DNA from: Mesorhizobium sp. M2E.F.Ca.ET.219.01.1.1
GTDB lineage: Bacteria > Pseudomonadota > Alphaproteobacteria > Rhizobiales > Rhizobiaceae
Direction: 5' to 3'
DNA length: 64,000 nt
NCBI RefSeq assembly: GCF_004016445.2
Contig: NZ_SADT02000006.1
Span: 310,001-374,000 of the forward strand
The position numbers were made by a program, and so were the translations under genes. Positions 58,731 to 64,000 of the stretch are shown here, piece after piece (within the stretch, counting starts at the first letter, position 1; the number at the start of each line of letters is the position of its first letter). The notes under the pieces are model-generated. The model was not told where the DNA came from and did no database searches. It worked only from the letters and a program-made list of their open reading frames with translations.

Positions 58731-60278
58731 TCAGCCGGCGGCGAAGGGCACGGCGACGAAGATCTGCGCGTCGCCGCGATCGATCAGCAGGAGAACCGAC
58801 TTCTTGCCGGATTTGCCGGCCTCGGCGATCGCCTGATTGGCCTGCCTGGCCGTCCTTACCGGCGTCTGGTCGACACCGACGATGACATCGCCCGGCTGGA
58901 TGCCGGCCGCCGAAGCCGCCTTGTCCGGATTGACCCGCTCGACCACCGCCCCGTGCTGGTTGCCGGCAAGGTTGAGCTGGTCGCGGATATCGGGCGTGAG
59001 GTCGGTCAGGCCGAGGCCGAGCGAGGGAACGCGCAAGCCCTGTTCGGCCGACGGGCTGCGACCGTCATTGCCGTTCGACGCCGTCTTCTGATCTTCGGCG
59101 TTGCGGCCGACATCGGCGGAGATCTGAATCGCCTTGCCCTTGCGCCAGATGTTGACGGTTTCCTTGGCGCCGGGCGACACGTCGGCCACGGCGCGCGACA
59201 GATCCTTGGGATCCTTGATCTCCTGGCCACCGAAGCCGGTGATGACGTCGCCGGTCTCGATGCCGGCCTTGGCCGCCGGCGACCCGTCGGTGACCTGGGA
59301 AACCAGCGCGCCGCCGGGATGGTCGAGGCCGATGGCGCTGGCGACATCCGGTGTGACCGGCTGGATCTGCACGCCGAGATAGCCGTATTCGATGTCGCCG
59401 CCCTTCATCAGCTTGGCCACGACCTTCTGCGCCTGGTCCGACGGGATAGCGAAGCCGACGCCGACGCTGCCGCCATTGGGCGAATAGATTGCGGTATTGA
59501 TGCCGATGACATTGCCGTTGACGTCGACCAGCGGGCCGCCGGAATTGCCGTGGTTGATCGGCGCGTCGATCTGGATGAAATCGTCGAACGGCCCGCTATG
59601 CAGGTCGCGGCCGCGCGCCGAGACGATGCCGGCGGTGACGGTGGTGCCAATGCCGAACGGATTGCCGATCGCCAGCACCTGGTCGCCTGTCATCAGTCTG
59701 CTGGAATCGCCCCATTTGACGGTCGGCAGCGGCTTGTCGGCCTTGATCTTGAGCACCGCGAGATCGTTCTTGGCGTCGTGGCCGACCAGCTTGGCGGGAA
59801 GCTCGGTGCCGTCGTCGAGCGTCACCTTGATCGAGCTTGCGCCGTCGATGACGTGATTGTTGGTGACGATGGTGCCATCGGCGCCGACGATGAAGCCGGA
59901 GCCGAGCGCCTCGGCGCGCTGCCCCTGCTGCTGCGGCGGCGTCCGCGGCATCGGCATGCCGCCCTGGTCGCCAAAGAACTGCTGGAAGAACTGGTCGAAT
60001 GGCACATTGCCGCCAAGGGGCGAACCGTCATCACCCGCCTGTGGCTGCGCCTTCATGATCGAGGTGACGGTGACGACCGCCGGCTTGGTGACGGCGATGA
60101 CCGGCGCGAAAGAGCCATTCGGGGCCGTGACGCCGGCGACGGGCGTCTGCGTCGTCGCGGCCACGGTGCTCAGGCCGGCATTGCTTTGGGCAAAGGAGAC
60201 GACGACGGGAGAAATGATCAGCGCGGCGCCCAGCAGGGCGGCGACGCGATGTCTGCGAAGAATGCTCGATGGTGACAT
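58731..60278 (-). CDS. Do/DegP-family periplasmic serine protease with two PDZ domains
   Basis: A 515-residue HtrA protease. An N-terminal signal/anchor (VAALLGAALIISPVVVSFA) is followed by the trypsin-like domain with the triad His142 (NNHVIDGA), Asp172 (KNDLAVL) and Ser246 (NHGNSGGPL). PDZ1 (about 310-390) and PDZ2 (about 420-505; GIQPGDVIVGVD) follow. It degrades or refolds damaged envelope proteins. It stands alone; the 186-base upstream gap holds no visible gene or CpxR-like box. Confidence 0.93.
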   Translation of the reverse strand: MSPSSILRRHRVAALLGAALIISPVVVSFAQSNAGLSTVAATTQTPVAGVTAPNGSFAPVIAVTKPAVVTVTSIMKAQPQAGDDGSPLGGNVPFDQFFQQFFGDQGGMPMPRTPPQQQGQRAEALGSGFIVGADGTIVTNNHVIDGASSIKVTLDDGTELPAKLVGHDAKNDLAVLKIKADKPLPTVKWGDSSRLMTGDQVLAIGNPFGIGTTVTAGIVSARGRDLHSGPFDDFIQIDAPINHGNSGGPLVDVNGNVIGINTAIYSPNGGSVGVGFAIPSDQAQKVVAKLMKGGDIEYGYLGVQIQPVTPDVASAIGLDHPGGALVSQVTDGSPAAKAGIETGDVITGFGGQEIKDPKDLSRAVADVSPGAKETVNIWRKGKAIQISADVGRNAEDQKTASNGNDGRSPSAEQGLRVPSLGLGLTDLTPDIRDQLNLAGNQHGAVVERVNPDKAASAAGIQPGDVIVGVDQTPVRTARQANQAIAEAGKSGKKSVLLLIDRGDAQIFVAVPFAAG

Positions 60279-60464
60279 GGTCGTTCTGTCCGGGCGAGAG
60301 GTTGATCCAGCGCCGCAGGCGCCTCAGGAGGAGCGCCCGTCAACGTGTCGGCGACCGGCAATGCCTGCCTCGCCGCACATGGCAGCCGGCCGGATCGACA
60401 ATCAAGATTTAGGATGCGGAATGGCCTGATTCAGGGCCTTTGGATGACCTTACAAAGATTTAAT

Positions 60465-61223
60465 TCAGAGGCCGCTTACGAACCGCTCGCGCCGGCGCAG
60501 GTAGGACGAGGCCATTGCGCGCATGCGGGCGGCATCGAAGATCGGGCCGTGACCGCCCAGGCCGATGCGGATCGGCAGGTCGAGCAGGCGCTGCATGGTG
60601 CGGCAATAGGCCGTGCGGTCGGAATCCGGCAGATCGTCGATAAGCATGCCGTCATAGATGGCGTCGCCGGCAAAGAAGAGGCCATCGGCCTCGTCGAAGA
60701 GCCCGATGGAGTCCGGCGAATGTCCGGGCAGATGCAGCACGCGGAATTTCCGGTCGCCGAGATCGACTTCGTCGCCCTCATCGAGCGCGCGGGTCAGCGG
60801 CGCGGAAGGAATGCGATAGTCAGCCGCCTTCCAATCCGGCGCCGGCAGTTTCGAGACGGCGCCGTCGAGATTGTGGAACATGTAGGCGTAAGTGACGGCA
60901 TCATCCATGCCGTCAAACTCACCCGCGCTCATCTTAGGCCCCATGCGCAGCGGGAATTCGTGCAGCGAGCCGACATGGTCGAGATGGATGTGCGTGGCGA
61001 CGACGATGAGCGGCTTGCCGGCCGGCGTGTCGATCTCAGGCGCCAGCGGGCGGATGCCCATGCCGGTGTCGACCAGAAGGTCCGCGTCGCGGCCCTTCAA
61101 ATGCCAGATGTTGGCGCGCACGAAATCATGCACGAAGGGCTCGGTCAGCATCGTCGTAGCGGCATCGACTTTCGCCTTGCCGAACCAGTCGCCGACCTCA
61201 AGCTCGGGCATCGTACCGCCCAT
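60465..61223 (-). CDS. MBL-fold metallohydrolase
   Basis: A 252-residue metallo-beta-lactamase-fold protein with the metal motif THIHLDHVG (HxHxDH, about residue 77), a further His in LPGHSPDS and the Asp in LFFAGDAIYDG. Terminal GLGGHGPIF supplies another ligand. It hydrolyses an unknown ester, thioester or lactone. It begins in a TGATG overlap with the PPi-phosphofructokinase gene, so they are co-translated; this might point to a glycolytic side-product thioester, but that is inference. Confidence 0.88.
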   Translation of the reverse strand: MGGTMPELEVGDWFGKAKVDAATTMLTEPFVHDFVRANIWHLKGRDADLLVDTGMGIRPLAPEIDTPAGKPLIVVATHIHLDHVGSLHEFPLRMGPKMSAGEFDGMDDAVTYAYMFHNLDGAVSKLPAPDWKAADYRIPSAPLTRALDEGDEVDLGDRKFRVLHLPGHSPDSIGLFDEADGLFFAGDAIYDGMLIDDLPDSDRTAYCRTMQRLLDLPIRIGLGGHGPIFDAARMRAMASSYLRRRERFVSGL

Positions 61224-62389
61224 CAGACAAACGGCTTCCCGACCTTGTATTTTTCCGGGACCAGCCGCTTCAGATAGGCCATGCCGGCTTCCGAAAGCTG
61301 GTTGGCGTCCGGCTGCATGAAATCGTCTGGCATATGGCGGGTCTTGCCGGCCACCGCCTTCAGCGGCACCTTCTTCAACACTGTCTTCGACCCGTCATAC
61401 TGGATCGCCACCGAGCCGCCGCCTTCGCCGGCGACAGCGACCGCGAAGGCGCCGGCATCGAAGGCCTCCTTGGCGTCGACGGCGCTGATGGCACCGACAT
61501 AGCCGCGCGGCATGTAGCCCAGCGCATCGACCCGCGCCCGCTTGCCCGGCAGGCCCTCGGCCAGAGCCCGTTCCAGCGCCGCCGGCAGGTCGCTGCCAGA
61601 CAATTTGACGTTGCCGTGCTGGTCGCGCTCGAGTTTCTCCGGCGGCACCAGGCTTTCGACCAGCGCCTTGCCGTCGGCGGTGCTGACGCCTTCCGAGACG
61701 GCAACGATGCAGCGCTTGTGGCGATCCAGCTTTTCGCGCACCTCATCAATGAAGCGCTTCGCCGAAAAGGCGCGCTCCGGCACATAGACCAGATGCGGAC
61801 CGCTGTCGGGATCGAGCTGCCAGGCGGCCGCGGCGGCGGTGAGGAAGCCGGCATGGCGGCCCATCACGATGCCGACATAGATGCCGGGTAGCGCGCGAAA
61901 ATCGAGATCAACCGAGAGGAAGGCGCCGGCGACGAACTCGGCCGCCGAGATGAAGCCTGGCGTGTGGTCGTTCTCCTCGAGATCGTTGTCGATGGTTTTC
62001 GGCGCATGCACGAAGGCGATCGAGCCGCCGGCGGCATCGGTCAGGATCTGCTGCGTGCCCGACGTGTCGTTGCCGCCGATATAGATGAAGGCGTCGGCGC
62101 CGGCCTTTTTCAGGCCGTTAAGGATGACTTCGCAATAGGCGGCGTCCGGCTTGTCGCGGGTCGAGCCGAGGGCGGCGCTCGGCGTGCCGGCAATCAGCCG
62201 CAGCCGGTCCTCGGGGATGGCGGAGAGATCGACATAATTGCCGTCGCGGATGCCGCGCACGCCATGGATCGAGCCAAGCACCTTGGCGCCGGGATGGCGC
62301 TTGCGGATTTCCAGCGTGGCGCCGACGACCGTCTGGTTGATGACGGCGGTGGGCCCGCCGCCCTGCGCGATGACGAAGGTTCCAGCCAT
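61223..62389 (-). CDS. pfp: Pyrophosphate-type 6-phosphofructokinase
   Basis: A 388-residue phosphofructokinase. The sequence favours the pyrophosphate-dependent form: GGNDTSGT in place of GGDGS, and PKTIDNDL with Lys before TIDND. VMGRHAGFLTAA and the C-terminal region are typical. It interconverts fructose 6-phosphate and fructose 1,6-bisphosphate using PPi, letting an alphaproteobacterium without ATP-PFK run glycolysis in either direction. Coupled to the MBL gene by a TGATG overlap. ATG 62389 follows GGGAGAGAACGAGC. Confidence 0.92.
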   Translation of the reverse strand: MAGTFVIAQGGGPTAVINQTVVGATLEIRKRHPGAKVLGSIHGVRGIRDGNYVDLSAIPEDRLRLIAGTPSAALGSTRDKPDAAYCEVILNGLKKAGADAFIYIGGNDTSGTQQILTDAAGGSIAFVHAPKTIDNDLEENDHTPGFISAAEFVAGAFLSVDLDFRALPGIYVGIVMGRHAGFLTAAAAAWQLDPDSGPHLVYVPERAFSAKRFIDEVREKLDRHKRCIVAVSEGVSTADGKALVESLVPPEKLERDQHGNVKLSGSDLPAALERALAEGLPGKRARVDALGYMPRGYVGAISAVDAKEAFDAGAFAVAVAGEGGGSVAIQYDGSKTVLKKVPLKAVAGKTRHMPDDFMQPDANQLSEAGMAYLKRLVPEKYKVGKPFV

Positions 62390-62502
62390 GCTCGTTCTCT
62401 CCCGAAGCGAAGGTTTTCAGGGCACCTTCGCCTGTCTTGCGGCATCGCGCAACGGAAGAAACGGTATGTTGGAACGGCGGCCGGATAGCCGCCTCAAAAA
62501 CA

Positions 62503-63270
62503 TTAGACGACGACGACCGGGTTCCTCTTGGAAACGCGGCTGTAGAGGTCGATGATGTCCTGGTTGATCAGGCGCACGCAACCCGAGGACATCGCCTGGC
62601 CGATGCTCCACCATTCGGGCGAGCCGTGGATGCGATAGCCGGTGTCCTTGCCGTTCTGGTAGATGTAGAGCGCCCGGGCGCCCAACGGATTGGTGAGGCC
62701 GCCGGGCTGTCCGCCCTGCCATTTCACCAGTTCCGGCTTGCGCTGGATCATTTCCGGCGGCGGTGTCCAGACCGGCCATTCGCGGCCGTACTGAATGTTG
62801 GCGCGGCCCGACCAGCGGAAGCCGTCCTTGCCGATGCCGACGCCGTAGCGGATGGCATCGCCGCCCGGCTGGACAAGATAGAGCATGCGTTCCTGCAGGT
62901 GGACGACGATGGTGCCGGGCGCCTCCCCTGTCTTGTCGACGACGATCTGGCGGCGGAACTGCGGCTTGACCTTCTGCCACGGCACCGCCGGCACCTCGAA
63001 ACCGCCATCGGTGAGCGAGGCATACATCACATCTGGCCCGGTGATGTTCTTGTCGACGCTGATCGCCGGGCGCATGGGCGGCACGGAGCCGGTGACGGTG
63101 TTGTCGAGCTGCATTTGCGGCAGGTCGAGCGTGTCGGTGGTGCTGCAGCCGGCAAGGCCGAGCAGCGCCATGGCGCCGGCGCCCGAAAGCAGGGCGCGGC
63201 GGGAAAGCTGAATTTCGGTATCGATTGCGCCGTTGGAAGGCGGCGTCAGACTTTGCGGCAACTCGCGCAT
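62503..63270 (-). CDS. L,D-transpeptidase (YkuD domain), Tat/lipoprotein-type signal
   Basis: A 255-residue envelope enzyme. An N-terminal SRRALLSGAGAMALLGLAGC stretch combines a twin-arginine-like motif and a lipobox Cys. The YkuD domain (about 110-250) ends with the catalytic HGSPEWWSIGQAMSSGCVRL (His and Cys). It crosslinks peptidoglycan by 3-3 bonds or attaches proteins to it. ATG 63270 (MRELPQSL) is preferred; ATG 63336 would add an arginine-rich non-signal extension. Confidence 0.9.
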   Translation of the reverse strand: MRELPQSLTPPSNGAIDTEIQLSRRALLSGAGAMALLGLAGCSTTDTLDLPQMQLDNTVTGSVPPMRPAISVDKNITGPDVMYASLTDGGFEVPAVPWQKVKPQFRRQIVVDKTGEAPGTIVVHLQERMLYLVQPGGDAIRYGVGIGKDGFRWSGRANIQYGREWPVWTPPPEMIQRKPELVKWQGGQPGGLTNPLGARALYIYQNGKDTGYRIHGSPEWWSIGQAMSSGCVRLINQDIIDLYSRVSKRNPVVVV

Positions 63271-63499
63271 ACACCAAACCCTACGCTGCCGGCGGGAAGC
63301 ACGGTCCGGCCGGATGACGGCATTTTCACCATTCATGGTTGAAAAAGGGTGAAAGCGCGGGAGTCCGGCTTAACCCTAACGGCTGGTTGCAGCGGTTCAT
63401 CGGCCCGCCGATCAGGCGCCGAAGATTTTTCCGGCAGCCTCTTTACATTCCCGCCGACCCCAGGATTTATCCTGTTCTTTGCGCTCAAGGAGCAGGGAA

Positions 63500-64000
63500 A
63501 TGTCCTTCGAAAACTGGGCTGCCTTCGCCGCCGCCTCTTCCATCCTTCTCGTCATTCCAGGCCCGACGATCCTGCTGGTCGTCTCCTATGCGCTAGGCCA
63601 GGGCTGGCGCACCGCGCTGCCGATGGCGGTGGGCGTCGCGCTGGGCGACTTCACCGCCATGACGCTGTCGATGCTCGGCATCGGCGCGCTGCTCGCGGCT
63701 TCGGCCACCGTGTTCACCATCTTGAAAGTGATCGGCGCCGGCTATCTGATCTATCTCGGCATAAAGCTGTTCCGCGCCGGCGGCGCGCTGAAGGCCGAGC
63801 CGCGCACAGACGCGGTCTCGGCGGCACGGATGATGGCGCATGCCTGGCTGGTGACGGCGCTGAACCCGAAGAGCATCACCTTCTTCGTCGCCTTCTTGCC
63901 GCAGTTCCTCGACCGGCATACCGACTTCTGGACGCAGATGCTGATCTTCGAAACGACCTTCCTGACCTTGGCCTTCGCCAATGCCTTCGGCTACGCGCTG
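63500..64000 (+). CDS. LysE/RhtB-family exporter, 5' part
   Basis: The first 167 codons of a gene that leaves the window. MSFENWAAFAAASSILLVIPGPTILLVVSYAL is the LysE/RhtB N-terminus, with the conserved PGPTILLV. Helices continue (AVGVALGDFTAMTLSMLGIGALL, ILKVIGAGYLIYLGIKLFR), and LVTALNPKSITFFVAFLPQF is the family's central motif. It exports an amino acid or homoserine-lactone-like compound. ATG 63500 follows AGCAGGG. Confidence 0.92.
   Translation, partial: MSFENWAAFAAASSILLVIPGPTILLVVSYALGQGWRTALPMAVGVALGDFTAMTLSMLGIGALLAASATVFTILKVIGAGYLIYLGIKLFRAGGALKAEPRTDAVSAARMMAHAWLVTALNPKSITFFVAFLPQFLDRHTDFWTQMLIFETTFLTLAFANAFGYAL

Overview
The window is high-GC alphaproteobacterial chromosome, most likely Mesorhizobium or a close relative. 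Signs: two tandem copies of a DUF680-type small secreted protein (a family known essentially from Mesorhizobium), an intact rhizobial aglR-aglEFGAK alpha-glucoside locus, a direct-repeat LexA box (GAAC-N7-GAAC), and RIME-like intergenic palindromes. No tRNA, rRNA, CRISPR, insertion sequence or prophage was seen.

Layout. 1-3.7 kb: the N-terminus of a LacI regulator, an EamA-type exporter, a DUF2000 protein divergent from an AraC regulator, and a MarR regulator. 4-6.9 kb: a CobW-type GTPase with a His-rich metal tail, an orphan TacA-antitoxin-like peptide, a WD40 protein and a small secreted protein. 7-9.8 kb: a class III aminotransferase coupled to a glutamine-synthetase-family enzyme. 9.9-12.6 kb: a two-gene DNA-damage operon, a radical SAM protein and a UdgX-type uracil-DNA binding protein, directly behind a perfect LexA box.

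13-31.4 kb is a purine-to-glyoxylate catabolic region: glycerate kinase, UPF0303, guanine deaminase, PuuD urate oxidase, a divergent LysR regulator, xdhABC, uraH, an allantoinase/OHCU-decarboxylase fusion, ureidoglycine aminohydrolase, ureidoglycolate lyase and a nucleobase-type deaminase. Two LLM flavin monooxygenases and a PhzF protein sit in the middle. Only the allantoate amidohydrolase step is missing from an otherwise continuous route. It is followed by a CocE/NonD hydrolase and a complete peptide/opine-type ABC transporter (31.5-38.8 kb), then a phosphodiesterase-like enzyme.

40-43.4 kb: an ECF sigma factor, a membrane anti-sigma-like protein and a secreted subtilisin-like protease, all translationally overlapping. 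The outer domain of the anti-sigma-like protein looks like the protease's own propeptide, which suggests a protease-sensing signalling module. Then come a lipoprotein, a DadA-like oxidase and a small coiled-coil protein. 45.5-53.4 kb: aglR and aglEFGAK with two AAAGCGCTTT operators. 53.5-54 kb: the DUF680 pair. 54.5-57.2 kb: a cobalamin riboswitch in front of a GbcA/GbcB-like Rieske demethylase pair, an unusual regulatory pairing. 57.2-64 kb: a sulfite-oxidase-like molybdoenzyme with its flavin reductase, a Do-type periplasmic protease, an MBL-fold hydrolase, PPi-type phosphofructokinase, an L,D-transpeptidase and the start of a LysE exporter.

Two repeat families recur. One is a long hairpin of about 210-240 bp (three copies: near 1.4, 12.8 and 18.6 kb). 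The other is a RIME-like palindrome (four copies), one of which lies in frame inside xdhC and is translated. Gene starts were chosen from Shine-Dalgarno position, overlap with upstream stops and family N-termini. Functions are inferred from protein motifs read by eye, without database searches.
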